This document shows positions 9,648-20,008 of a DNA stretch of 30,427 bases, piece after piece. How positions within the stretch are numbered: the stretch's first letter is position 1; each line of letters begins with the position of its first letter. The position numbers and the translations under genes were made by a program. The notes under the pieces are model-generated. The model made no database searches. It was not told the origin of the DNA and was given only the letters and a program-made list of their open reading frames with translations. Location: contig NC_045147.1 of assembly GCF_008831285.2 (NCBI RefSeq), positions 12,777,427 to 12,807,853 of the forward strand. The letters are read 5' to 3'. The stretch comes from Nymphaea colorata (lineage: Eukaryota; Streptophyta; Magnoliopsida; Nymphaeales; Nymphaeaceae).

Positions 9648-10415
9648 TGTAAAAACTAGGTTTTATGAAAATCAAGTTTTTGAAATGAAATTTAGGAACT
9701 TTGGTGGTGTTTGGATAAGGCCCTGAAGAATTTGGATTTTTGAAAACCTATTTTGTTAATGAGTTTTGCAAACCAGGTTTATAAGTTTGGATGTCCTGTC
9801 AAAAACCTGGCTTTCACTTTCTGAACTTGGTTTTTGTTGGATGAACAAAAATGAGTTTTACATTGTGCTTTAGAAAACTGTTGGAAACTTTTATTAATAT
9901 TACCTATAAGCACTTATTATCATTACTATCGTTATTTAATAAAAAATTGAAAATGAACTGAAAAGTGCCATGGTGAAATTTATTACTTTTGAAGCCACTA
10001 ACATATTATATACTGACTCTGCGTGATGTGAGGCACATACGAAAGCCATAAAAAAGTATTCAATGGTTAAAAGAAAAAGAATCATGTCTGTGAATTAATT
10101 TGATAATCAAGAAAAATATGATTGCTCACACCTTGATTTACAATGTTGAAATTATTGAAAATGTGTAAGAAAACACTGTTTTGAAAAAGTTAGGTTTTTA
10201 AAAACCTAGTTTGGAGTTGGTCCAAACACCTTCAAAACAAAGATTGAGAAGCAATTTCAAAACTATTTTCGAGGTTGCATCCAAACATATCCTTTATTTT
10301 TATTTTTTTATTTTTGGGTGACGCATCTAAACTTGGTTTTTAAATAACTTTAAAGAAACCAGGTTTTTCACTTTTTTTTACAAAACCAGATTTTATCCAA
10401 ACTGGGTTTTTGATA
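9648..10415. mobile_element. Putative non-autonomous hAT-like MITE or relic
   Basis: The block contains a repeated motif in both orientations near both ends: AACTAGGTTT (9654), AAACCAGGTTT (9770 and 10356), AAACCTGG (9803), the 16-bp palindrome AGGTTTTTAAAAACCT (10192-10207), and AAACCAGATTT and AAACTGGGTTT (10384-10410). GTGTTTGGAT near 9708 is met by inverted TCCAAACACC (about 10221) and ATCCAAACAT (about 10280). Clustered subterminal motifs in both orientations are typical of hAT-type elements, whose transposase binds such arrays. No coding sequence, clear terminal repeat or 8-bp target duplication could be fixed, so the exact ends are uncertain. Confidence 0.4.
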
Positions 10416-13260
10416 CGGGTCTACCTAGACCTCCTCCTAAAAGTGTGTTTGAACACGGCGAGAGCAGTCGAGTCAGGGCTGAAGTACTGGAACTACAGGA
10501 TGAGCAATGCACTGTGACAGCAAGGGAGGCTAAACTATGACTTAGTGCACGAGCAGTGGGTGGCGAGGGCGGAGATGCAAAGGCTCTAGGTCCGAGTACA
10601 TCCAAAGAAGACCAGCACTTGGGAGCGGATTCAACCAAGGAAGGCCAATTTGAGAGTCTTAGCTCCGGTTTAGGACTAGTCCAACCTAGTGTTGGTCTTG
10701 ATCCAAGTCCTTAGTGGTGGTCTAGAATGAACCTAGGTAGGGAGTCTCGGCTGAGCATGGTCTCAGCTCAAGTAGGCCGAGCTGGCTTATTTGGAAAATC
10801 CGAAGTCTGGGCGGCAACCCAGACGAGCCCCCACCTTGCGCCCACCAAGCGCAAGGGTTCATTTCATTAGATAGGGGCAATTCGCCCAATTTCATATTCA
10901 TTTACTTATGCATTTTACTTCAAGAGTTCAAGTTGTGTGGACCGAGATGGTTTGTTTCTCGAGTCATTTGCTTTGAGTTAAAGTGAACCGGTTCGATCCA
11001 TCTGTGAATCGAGTCACTTAGGTTATTATTTAAACTTTGTGTAATTTGGATTTCACATGCAATTTGAAAAATAAGATTTCATTTGAGTTCCAGCACTCTC
11101 TCTCCTCACGTCTCCTCTCTCTCTTGTGCCCCTCTCTTCCTCTTCTCAACCCTCTCTCACTCTCTGGCGGTGCCTGGTCCCTTTCTCCCTCACGCAACTC
11201 TCTTAGAACCCGACGGTCTTTCCTCCATCTTCTCGCCTTTCTTAGTCTCTTCCTCAACCCCTCGACCGACGGCTTGGTGGCTGAAGAATCCAAGGTATGC
11301 CTCGGCCCTTGCGTCTTCAAGAGCCCACGGATTCCTCATCTCAACTCCAGCGAACCACGGTGCAACTTCCATCCACCACAAGTGGAAGTTAGAGGCCAGC
11401 TTCATCCTCGGGAAGGCTGCAACTCCCCTTGGTGGGCAGCATACAACTATATCAGCAATCTAAAGGTTAGTGCATGAGATTTCAGAATTGAACTTGTGCA
11501 ACGCCGTTGGATTATTTTGGGTTAAGATTCGCCAACGGAGTGGCCTGATTCTCTCGAGTCACAGCCAAGAGTTTCAGACCTATTTCACGGTGGAAGCTTT
11601 CCCTAAACTAGTTCTTACGAGTCACAAGGGATTTCTTAGATTTCCCAAACTTTTCCTTGAAGTTTGATTCCAATCAGCCAGCCAAACTCAAGCAAAATGG
11701 GATAGAAACCATCCTGGGGTTCTACCTGAAATTCTCGCCGGAAAATCAGAAAAAGAAACAAAGAAAAATCAGTGAAAAAGGGCAGGAAAAGAAAAGAAGA
11801 GAAAAGAAAAGAAAAGAAACGCCCAAGTGAAAAAGGAAAAAAAAGAAAAAGAAAAAGAAAGAAACGAATCCGGCTGAATTTGGGTGAGAATTGGCTTTGA
11901 TTTAGTGCTGGTCAAAATTTCCACAATTTCCGGCCACCTCTGCCATATTTCTGGCGTACATTTGGGGCTTCCGGCCATCTCAGTCCGTGGACACATTTGC
12001 CCTTCGTCCAGCCATGGAGCATCAACATTTGGTGTGGGTATTATTGGGAATTCGTGTGGCAAGAGAAGGACAAGCCTGGGGTTCTTTTGATCCTGAGCCA
12101 CATTTAGTGAGAGGTAAATCTCTTCTTTAACCGTCTCCTTTTCCACCTCACATCTGGACACGTGACCAGCATCCAAGCAGGTGGGTCAGCCCACTACACG
12201 AGCCAAGGTTTCCAACATTTGGTAGGAAACCTCACTCGCGCGCCTTCATCTCTCCCTCAATTGTAGGAGCCGTTATCCACCTCACACTTCTCTTCCATTT
12301 AGGACTTCCTTAGCACCAGCATCTGTCCCAAACCATCCTACATTTGCTCAAAGCTGACCCTCACACCGCCCATCCTAGTGCCACGTGAGGTGATTGTAAT
12401 ATTGGTTCTCATTTCCGGTTGCTGTAATACCCAGGAATTGGTATTCATCCCGTGGTCTCTTTTGCTGGAACACCAAGCTAGCCTTGGTAGGGTACGTGCT
12501 CTCTGGTTCCCTATAGATCCGGTTTAAAGGGGTGATTCTTTGTCTTCGTTTAGTGTTTGCATTTCAGTTTTAGTGTTCTTGTAGTTTTCCGATGGCCATT
12601 AGCCTAAGACCCGGCTGCTAGACATTAGCTTCTTCATTGGCTTTATTTCTAGTGATTGATGCATCTTTCTATTCCAAGTAGAGAAGATTGATTCATTTGT
12701 GTTTGTTTGGCCTCACACACACGTTAACACATTTTGTAGTAGGATTCAGCCTTGGGATTGGGGTTTACACGCACTTGTATCCTCTACCTAGGGGAGTTTA
12801 GTGTCGGGATTATCACTCCGGCCGGGTAGAGTCTTTGTTTCATTTCCTTCTATAGGTTTCTTTTAGGCTCCCTCAAGAGATTTTGGGGATAGGATCGGCT
12901 GTAGGAAAGTGTCTAGACCTACTCCGGAGCGAGGTCCTATCAGTTTTCTTCGCACTGGGTCCATTACTTGATGATTAAGGACTCGATGTTGATGATTCTT
13001 GCGACTTATTTTTATATGGCTTTTGAGAGAGACAAGCGACCACAATTTTCATACCAAACCAACGAGTTGAACCACTTCAAAAAGCAAAATTGCTTCCTGG
13101 AACCTTCCGATTTCCTTTTCCCTGTTTTGTATTTTGCATGTCATTTTTCCAAAATGGCGGGTGACTCGGTGGCAGTCTGGGACAATAACAATTACTTTTT
13201 TTCTTATTTCGCAATAAAAGTAATTTTCCATTTGAGAAGCAACAAAAGGAGAAACTCAAG
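10416..13260. other. Long intergenic stretch, probably old retroelement leader or LTR sequence
   Basis: No protein family was recognised in either strand. A CT-rich tract at about 11091-11170 starts an open frame to 11477. Its composition looks like an LTR-retrotransposon leader or a 5' UTR rather than protein. An A/G-only low-complexity tract covers about 11749-11865. Moderately GC-rich sequence at 11900-12850 has no open frame with domain-like content. The plus-strand frame at 12968-13288 is unrecognised. Confidence 0.4.
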
Positions 13261-13514
13261 AAGAAATAAGTACGGCGGCAAGTTGTGAATCCTGATGCAA
13301 CGTCCCTAGGCAATAAAAGTACTTTTCATTCATTTAATTGCCATAACGTTTATAAATTCAAAGCTAATACAATCATCTTTTCACTGTCAAGGCCCTTACT
13401 GCTTAACTCTATATCAACCCAGTAGGGTACCCACCAACTTCTGTGTTTTCTCTTTTTCGTTTTTCAACAATCTCGGAAGATGAATCTTAAGGTGAGCGAG
13501 AAGAAATCGGAAAA

Positions 13515-13564
<50 letters not shown>

Positions 13565-14072
13565 GGATGGTGCCTCTAGCTATCGAGAATCACCCAACTA
13601 ACCAGAGTCGTTTATTTTAAACAAATGGATAGTTGAGAGAAAACCATCGAGAAAAAAGTGTGAACGAATGCTAGATAACAAAAAGGTCTGTCACCTGTTT
13701 TTTCTTGTTTTTCTCTTAACTGGATCAGACGACCCACTTTAGATAGCTTGGTGAGTTTGAAAAACTCAGTTTGGTAACCATGGCTCTTCAAACTCACCAA
13801 GCTATCTAAATAGGGTTGTTTGTCGAGTTAAGAGAGAAATGAGAAAAAAAAAAGAGATCAACATTTTTATTGTCTAGCATTAGTTAACACTTTTTTCTCG
13901 ATGGTTTTTTCTCAACTATCCATTTGTTTAAGCATTAAGGGCATTGATAGTGAAAAGATGACGATTAGCTTTGAATTTATAAACGTTATGGCAATTAAAT
14001 CAATGAAAAGTACTTTTATTGCCTAGGACGTCACATCGTGATTCACAAGTTGTTGTTGTACTTGTTTCTTTT
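13261..14072. mobile_element. 812-bp foldback (long inverted-repeat) element
   Basis: The left and right halves are reverse complements. The outer arms 13261-13400 and about 13945-14072 match, for example through the shared core CAATAAAAGTACTTTTCATT. The middle arms match at 13617-13680 and 13869-13932 (AAACAAATGGATAGTTGAGA and its inverse). The innermost 24 bp at 13738-13761 pair perfectly with 13787-13810 around a 25-nt loop. The left arm has about 210 extra bases (about 13403-13616) that include a (TA)n run, absent from the right arm. No transposase is encoded. It resembles a foldback or MITE element that would form a long RNA hairpin if transcribed. The right end touches the end of a copia LTR. 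Confidence 0.8.
13518..13563. repeat. (TA)n microsatellite inside the foldback element
   Basis: Uninterrupted TA dinucleotides of about 23 units. They are present only in the left arm, so they were gained there after the element formed, or lost from the right arm. Confidence 0.95.
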
Positions 14073-14073
14073 A

Positions 14074-14400
14074 GTTAATAGAACCAGCACACAATCTAAG
14101 GAGAAAGAGGAGGACACAAGATCTAACGTGGTTCAGCTGAGAAGCAGCTTATGGCCACAATAAAAACTCTCTCTTTTCTTTGGTACATTGCCACTAGAGA
14201 GAGTACTGGTATTTATAATCATTTTACATATTTGAGATCTTGATTTTAGGATGTAAATTCACACGGTTATGACGGATTTTGGCAAGATTACAGGAAATGA
14301 TGTCTTCCTTATTTAGAGAAGATTTTCCAATTTTAGATAACTCTTTATGGTTGGAAACAATGTCTCCCATATCTTTTCCCTTATAACTGTAGATCTTATC
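14074..14400 (-). mobile_element. Copia 3' region and LTR end (minus strand)
   Basis: On the minus strand, TATAAATACCAGTACTC (about 14200-14216) is a TATA box. It is followed by sequence ending in CTTTCTCCTTAGATT...GTTCTATTAAC at about 14075. The last 60 bases match the plus-strand sequence at 27743-27800, which runs directly into a primer-binding site. This identifies both as LTR ends of the same copia family. The inner LTR boundary could not be located. Confidence 0.65.
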
Positions 14401-14414
14401 ATTTCCCCACAAGC

Positions 14415-15230
14415 TAATCTTGGTGTCGACAAGATTGAGCTTGTTCCTTAGATAAGCAAACCATGGTCCAACAATGCTTTGGACAAGATATTAGCCAACT
14501 GTTCTTCTCATGTAATGAACTCAATTTGAACCTCCTTTTTGGTGACTTTTTCTCTAACAAAGTGAAAGTAGATTTCAATATGTTTCGTTCTTGCATGAAA
14601 ATTAGGGTCAGCGGCAAAGTGGCTCCAAAATTTTCACATGTGAGTATTGGTGGTGCTACAATGTTGGTGGTGCTATAATGTCAACCTTGAGTTCCTTGAG
14701 AAGTGATTTCAACCAAACAATTTCTGAAACGACTGTTGCAAGAGCTTTATAGTTAGCTTCGGTGCTTGAACATGTTGTTTAGTTGATCCCCAAAAGATAA
14801 TATTTCCTTCAAGAAGAGTAACAAATCCATTGGTTGATCTCCTATCATCTGGGCAATCAGCCCAATTGGCATTGGCACCTGTTTCTAACATCGTAGACTT
14901 ATTTCTTTGAATTTCAAGACCATATATGCTTGTAGGTACCACAGAATGCGTTTGACGTGTCCCTAATGAAAATCTGTAGGATCATGCATAAATTGGCATG
15001 TTTTATTAATAGCAAAGGCAATATTGGGTCGAGTAAGGGTGACATACTGCAAGGCTCCAACAATACTTCTATAAAGAGTAGCGCCTACAAGTCTTTCCCC
15101 TTCATGTCGTGAGAGAGGTAACTTGGGAACAATAGGGGTAACAACGACTTTACATTTCTCCATCCCAGCATTGTTAAGAATGTCAATGATATATTTCTTT
15201 TGAGAAAGAACAAGATGGTTGTTATCACCC
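14415..15230 (-). pseudogene. Ty1/copia polyprotein remnant: end of RT and RNase H
   Basis: Read on the minus strand from 15225: LSQKKYIIDILNNAGMEKCK, then LYRSIVGALQYVTLTRPNIAF...CQFMHDPTDFH, then ANWADCPDDRRSTNGF...IIFWGSTKQ. These are in order the connection after the RT palm, the GxLxYLTxTRPDIAF region and the RNase H start (D-W-A-x-C-x-D-D-R-R-S-T) of plant copia Pol. The C-terminal [13 protein letters not shown]-like segment is spread over shifted frames near 14500-14600. Several frameshifts and stops make it non-coding. The LTR piece at 14074-14400 follows in the expected order. Gag, protease, integrase and the RT core are missing. Confidence 0.88.
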
Positions 15231-17002
15231 CAAATTTTTCAAAAAAGACTATTATTTTATTATTTGGATTTAAATTTTAGACCTACAACAAATTTGCGAC
15301 TATTCGATCCAAAATGAATTTCTAAACTGTTGTCAAACCCACACACAAAATTCAAATTCAAACCCAACCTTAGATGCGAGATTCAAATCCAATTATCATA
15401 TCCAAATTATATCCAAAATTCAAGTTTATAACCAAATCAAGAATTCCAAACTCAAATTCCAAAGCCGAAATCAAAACAACAAAATTTGAATTTATGAACA
15501 CTACGTGCATGTGCACGGGAATTACCTTTGTTTTATGTTCCGTTCTTGTGCCAAGATGAGTTTCGAAGCCTAAATTGCTCGCTAGAACACGTTGACTAAT
15601 TGAACCCAATCCAAATTTAAAACAAACCTAGAGTCACTCAAAATGGAGTCGGCCCATTCCCCACAATCTTTTCTTTTGAATTCAAATTTTGAATTTTGGC
15701 TCCAAAACCTTTCTATAAATACCCCCAAAATCTTCCATCTTAAATTCAAATTTTGAATTTCAAATTTTAAATTTTAGCTTCAAAACTCTCTATAAATACA
15801 CTCACAATCTTTCCTCTTGGGCATGAGCTAACCATGGAGGAACCTCTCATGCTTCCTCACTTGAATTTTTTTTTTAAAATTTTTCTTTAGCTATCTCTTT
15901 CCATTTCTTTCTTATTCTCCAACCTTGGGAGCAATCTTCACCAAGCCCAAACTCTTCAAGAGACCACAGGGGGATCTTGAAAAGAGACATTTTCATCATC
16001 TTGAAGCTTCATCCGAGGTGATCCTAAGATCATTTAAAGGAGGAGACTTATCTATATTCGAGGTATGTAATCATCCATTTTTATTCTCATTTCCTCTTGC
16101 CACCTCCCCATGGCCGTGCAAGAAAACTCAAATGATTTCCTATTCAGAATCGAGGGCTATGCCTTGAGTGCATCGGGAGCATGAATTAGGTGAAACAAAT
16201 GTCATTTCTTCATTTATTCCTCAAAAATATACTTGCTATGATGTTTTATTTATTGTTTATGCTTGAGATGATGTCCATGTATGATGGATTTCTTTTCCTT
16301 TAATTAATGAGCAAATGCACGGTGAGAATGAGCGTGGTTTGAGATTTCCTCGTTTTTATGTTAATTTTTGAGATTAAGACTTGTCTAATCCGGGGAAAGC
16401 CCCTTACGAATTTGTAAATGTTAATATGCATTTTCATGTCATTTTTATGTTTAGTTTATTTCTTAATCACTCAATTAGGGACCCAATGAGTTTTTTCTTA
16501 CGTTGTTTTTTATTTCATGAATGTTTGATTTTCTTCCATACCCAACGGTGGGGGAACTAAATTTTCTTGTGATAAACATGGTTTTATGTTCACACATCAA
16601 ATATTTGTACTCATATTTTTCAAAAGATTTTTAAAAGCAAATACCCTCTTTAATGCGGCTTTGGAAACTTAGCCTAGGCTCTTGTATGCGTCTAAGGTCC
16701 TCTGGCCTACATGAAAGTCGAAGTTGGATATTATTAAATCATCTCTTGATTTCATTTCCATGAAGACATATACGTATATACGTGTTATATACGTATAGAT
16801 GTACATGAGTACCTTGCTTTGTTTTTTTTTTTATGATTTAACATGTTCTTTTCCAAATTCTTATGCACATATATATATAAATGAATACATGTATGTGTGT
16901 TCGCTTTTCTCTTTAAAACCCCCCCTCTCTCTCTCTCCCCCCTTCTAAAATCTCCTTCCCTTTATCTATTTGATTTAAATTTCTTTTTCACAAGCTTTCT
17001 TC

Positions 17003-17006
<4 letters not shown>
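15231..17006. other. AT-rich, LTR-like sequence with a duplicated TATA region
   Basis: About 78 bp is tandemly duplicated at about 15665-15742 and 15743-15820. Each copy has ATTCAAATTTTGAATTT followed by TATAAATAC (TATA boxes at 15714-15722 and 15791-15799). Downstream the plus strand has only short ORFs (15833 and 15925-16167) without recognisable domains. The layout of TATA box, short leader and no gene fits the U3/R/U5 of a degenerate LTR retroelement, but no partner LTR was found. After 16170 no coding sequence was seen. Confidence 0.4.

Positions 17007-17069
<63 letters not shown>
17007..17069. repeat. (TA)n microsatellite
   Basis: About 31 uninterrupted TA units, followed by CACACA and further TATA-rich sequence. 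Confidence 0.95.
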
Positions 17070-17074
<5 letters not shown>

Positions 17075-17859
17075 AATATATGTATATATAAGTACGTTTA
17101 TGTATACTTATCTTCCTCTCTTTTAAATACTTTGTTTTGTGGTTTTCAAAATCTCCTTGTCTCTTTTTCTTTACATTCCTCTTACATTCAAGTCTTTCTT
17201 CTTTTTCATTATCTTGAATATTTTTCTCCCAAAATCTTTTTATTTACCGACTTCACCAAGACCGATGTAAGGCCCACGATTTCTCTCTTTCCTTATTATT
17301 TTAAAACTGTTAATGTAAATAATTATGTAAAGAAAAGAGGGAGTTAGTAACTGAAAAAAAATAAATGAAAGAGGGAAAGGAAACTGAAAAATCATTTTCT
17401 TTCTTGTGAGAAACTGAAAGAAATTCGTATGGCAAGGAGGGAGACCTTGTCGAGGGTTTATTTAACCCCATTCTACAGAAAATGACCATTCCTTTTACTG
17501 CAGCCATTGAGGAGAGGGTCCTGTAGCAGGAACTTCAAGAGACAGAGGGAGAAAGAGAAGGAGAGATCCTCACGTCTGCTCTCTTACGGTTGAGATCAAG
17601 GAAAGGGGTTGCTGCTGGAAATCAATCTCGATTAACAGGTATGGGGATTTTCAGTTATGGGTGTATCATGAAGCCCTTGTATTTTGATTTATTATAGATC
17701 TTCATAATACATGTGGATCTATGCATTTATACATGCCTAAAGATGAATCTATGCATGATTTGTTGTATGCTGGAATGGAAATACTGTGCTAGTTATCTCT
17801 GATAAAGCATGCTAGATACAACATATATTAAAGCATGTTAATCCTAGTTGAGTTGTGGA
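17070..17859. other. Intergenic; leader-like segment, no gene recognised
   Basis: Positions 17450-17640 contain an A/G-rich leader-like sequence ending in GATTAACAGGTATGGGG, which resembles an exon end with a 5' splice site. No coding frame supports a gene. The remainder is AT-rich. Confidence 0.3.
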
Positions 17860-17899
17860 AAATAAATAAATAAATAAATAAATAAATATAAATAAATAA

Positions 17900-17970
<71 letters not shown>
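17860..17970. repeat. (AAAT)n followed by (TA)n microsatellite
   Basis: AAAT tetranucleotides run from about 17860 to 17905 and pass into about 33 TA units ending at 17970. Confidence 0.95.
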
Positions 17971-17973
<3 letters not shown>

Positions 17974-18767
17974 ATTTGCATGCACGAATAGGAATGACAT
18001 AGTACAAAAATGACGAGGAAGGGGTAGGATTAATACCGTGAGATTCAGCCATGTTTTCAAATCCTTAGGGTAGATGAAACCCATGTTCGGTCATCCCCTT
18101 CCGTGAAGGGCGAAGCCCTTGACTTCTCTGCTTCTGTTTCTGTCACGGGCATCGACAGCAGCGTCTGCCCTTTTCTTCAATATCCCTGTTGTCGAAAAAC
18201 TCCCGGAGAGGGGAATATCGTGAGAAATCAGAAAAAAAAATGAAAACTCGTGCATAAGAGGAGCAGTCCCGAACGTCGTCGACAGTGGGCAGGGTTTGCT
18301 CTACTCGTCACATAGCAAACTTAACACAACAAAAAAAAAAAATGAAATTCCGGTTAAACTTTCCATGGGTACAATGCTTCCCATGTAAAATGTAAGCATC
18401 ATCCGTTTGAGAAGAAATGTGATAAACTTCTCTTCGGGAAAATCCCTCAAGTTAAACATATGATTTGCGTTGTAGATCATCGCTTCAAAATCTACCTTGG
18501 AAAAAGCCTCTAGGATAAATATGAGTTTTTACGTTTGTAAATTTTCGGCATAAAAATTTACCTTGTGACACACCCCACAGGATAAGCTCTGGGTCACATC
18601 CTGAGGCAAATCGTTTCGAGGCGCCTCTAGAAGATCGTTGTAGTTGCCGACCTTCTTTATGTAAATATAAAACAACGTTGCGTGAATAAAGAAGAAGGAA
18701 TCTCACACGCGTCGAAAAAGTGAAAAGTAACGAAGACACATGATATCTCGAAGAAAAAGACGGAGTT
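17971..18767. other. Unassigned sequence upstream of the pararetroviral promoter copy
   Basis: No open reading frame with a recognised domain. A short imperfect repeat TACCTTG...AGGATAA occurs at about 18496 and 18561. A plus-strand frame at about 18375-18510 reads CKCKHHPFEKKC, a possible Cys/His cluster, but it is short and unsupported. The region may be the far upstream part of the pararetroviral unit whose promoter lies at 18768-19220. Confidence 0.3.
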
Positions 18768-18867
18768 ACTGTAGCAGTCACTGTAGCACACTGTAGCACT
18801 ACGGCGGACATTGTAGCACTACGGATCACTGTAGCACTGCGGCAGACACTGTAGCGCACTGTAGCAC
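18768..18867 (+). repeat. TGTAGC repeat array upstream of a TATA box
   Basis: The core CTGTAGC(A/G) occurs seven times in 100 bp (one copy reads ATTGTAGC), at irregular 9-20 bp spacings and sometimes followed by CTACGG or CTGCGG. The array ends about 165 bp before the TATATAAG at 19034. It may be an enhancer-type repeat of the pararetroviral promoter. Confidence 0.6.
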
Positions 18868-19033
18868 TTTTTGGCTTTTTGGACACGTTCTACTGCAACT
18901 TCATCCAACACACGCCAGCTGTCCTCTTTCGAGTTCCTTCGAATGTAACGACTTTTGTTTTTTAGTGTTTAGCTTATTCATGAAGGAATCAGATCCCTTT
19001 TCCAGATTGTAATTTGTTTTGAAGTCCGGTGCC

Positions 19034-19041
19034 TATATAAG
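19034..19041 (+). promoter_or_regulatory. TATA box of a plus-strand pararetroviral promoter copy
   Basis: CCTATATAAGCACC is a strong plant TATA context and resembles the full-length-RNA promoters of Caulimoviridae. It lies 186 bp before a tRNA-Met primer-binding site. A CT-rich leader with repeated CATC words lies between them. This order (TATA, leader, primer site) is the expected 5' end of a pararetroviral RNA. Confidence 0.55.
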
Positions 19042-19217
19042 CACCTCCCCTGCGTCCGTACTCATCATCCTTCAACACATCCATCCATCCACCTCCGAGT
19101 GCTTGAGTCCTCTCTCTTCCTTGCTCCCCTTCCTTTTCTTCTCCACTCCCCTTTCTCCCATGCTGTTGTAAGAAGCGAACCGGTGCTTTTGTTCATAAAA
19201 TCCTGCCCCCCCTTATA

Positions 19218-19295
19218 ACTGGTATCAGAGTTAAGTACGCTCTTGGTCTTGTAAGTATGTTCTGTCTTTAATGAAAGTTTTTATGTGTCTTTAAC
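19218..19295. repeat. Inverted leader repeat, left copy (partner 19830-19907)
   Basis: The primer-binding site and the 65 bases after it are repeated in inverted orientation at 19830-19907, with only a few substitutions. Similarity begins at the primer-binding site. The sequences before it differ completely between the two copies. Confidence 0.9.
19220..19231 (+). other. Initiator tRNA-Met primer-binding site, plus strand
   Basis: TGGTATCAGAGT matches the plant initiator tRNA-Met complement TGGTATCAGAGC in 11 of 12 positions. It is the start of a 78-bp block (19218-19295) that recurs inverted at 19830-19907. Confidence 0.8.
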
Positions 19296-19303
19296 AAGCC
19301 TGG

Positions 19304-19460
19304 TAAACAGAATTTCAATCCATTTTTTCGTAATCCAGGGTTTCTAGCAAGAAATCTTAATATCTCCTGAATACGTCCTTGTTCCTTCTTTTGCTGCTGA
19401 AGAACTATTTTGTAGACTTGTTCTCTTGCTACATCTATTTCTGGGGAAAAACTTTCTTTT
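19304..19460 (-). pseudogene. Displaced copy of an ORF4 segment of the endogenous pararetrovirus
   Basis: These 157 bp match 20724-20880 without gaps and with nine differences by eye (about 94% identity), in the same orientation. On the minus strand both encode a charged, Gln-rich coiled-coil segment of ORF4 (containing VAREQVYKIVLQQQ). One difference matters: this copy has a GAG codon where the copy in the main ORF4 has a TAG stop (20784-20786). The segment is fused on one side to the repeated leader (19461) and on the other to the inverted leader (19295). It is therefore a product of recombination. Confidence 0.85.
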
Positions 19461-19793
19461 CCATGTGTGACACCTTGTCATCCCATTCAGATCTCACCGT
19501 TTGTATACTATTTTCCTCCTAAACGGCCTCCTCGTCTCGGCGGGTACTCCTTTTCCACATTAGCCTATTCGTCTTAAAGGATTTACATAGTGGCTCGTCC
19601 AGAGAATCAAGAACTAAAAAATATGGGAATCAGATCGTGAACAAAACATGTTACAACAGGTTCTTCCTTATAAAGCATGGTTCCTACACATAGATCTTGG
19701 CTAGGGCCAGAACTTCCAATGTAAAACACAAAGATTCATAACAACAGATTATGCAGGCATATGTAAAGATACATCCTTCCGGAGAAGAGATTT
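19461..19793 (-). repeat. Pararetroviral leader repeat, copy B (partner 24659-24992)
   Basis: A direct repeat of 24659-24992, roughly 90% identical by eye; most differences are C/T or G/A transitions. It follows the minus-strand primer-binding site as the untranslated leader. On the minus strand it includes CTTTATAAGG (19666-19675), conserved in both copies and TATA-like. The spacing between the two copies defines one genome turn of about 5.2 kb. Confidence 0.9.
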
Positions 19794-19893
19794 TCCCGTT
19801 CGGCTTATAAGCGAAACACGAAAGAAAACGTTAAACACACATAAAAACTTTCATTAAAGACAAAATATACTTACAAGACCAAGAGCGTACTTA

Positions 19894-19905
19894 GCTCTGA
19901 TACCA
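19894..19905 (-). other. Initiator tRNA-Met primer-binding site, minus strand (perfect)
   Basis: On the minus strand this reads TGGTATCAGAGC, a 12 of 12 match to the plant initiator tRNA-Met complement used by Caulimoviridae and many LTR elements. It lies 103 bases after the end of ORF4 and directly before the leader, which is the conventional position 1 of a pararetroviral genome. Confidence 0.9.
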
Positions 19906-20008
19906 GTTTACCATGACTTACAAGAGTCAAGTTTTACCGATATTGACAAACGTTAGGCTGCAGGGTTAAGGACTCAGCAGCTTCGTCCCTACTTTTCTCA
20001 AAAAATGT

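Noticed and set aside
10980-11010. GGTTCGATCC as a tRNA T-loop
   Set aside because: No acceptor stem, D-arm or anticodon arm could be built around it.
17812-18084. Minus-strand frames rich in Tyr-Ile repeats
   Set aside because: They are the translation of the (TA)n and (AAAT)n microsatellites.
18375-18510. Possible Cys/His cluster (CKCKHHPFEKKC) on the plus strand
   Set aside because: Short, needs a shifted frame, and has no flanking coding sequence. It could not be tied to a protein family.
18485-18886. Minus-strand frame of 133 codons across the TGTAGC array
   Set aside because: The N-terminal part only translates the repeats, and no domain is visible.
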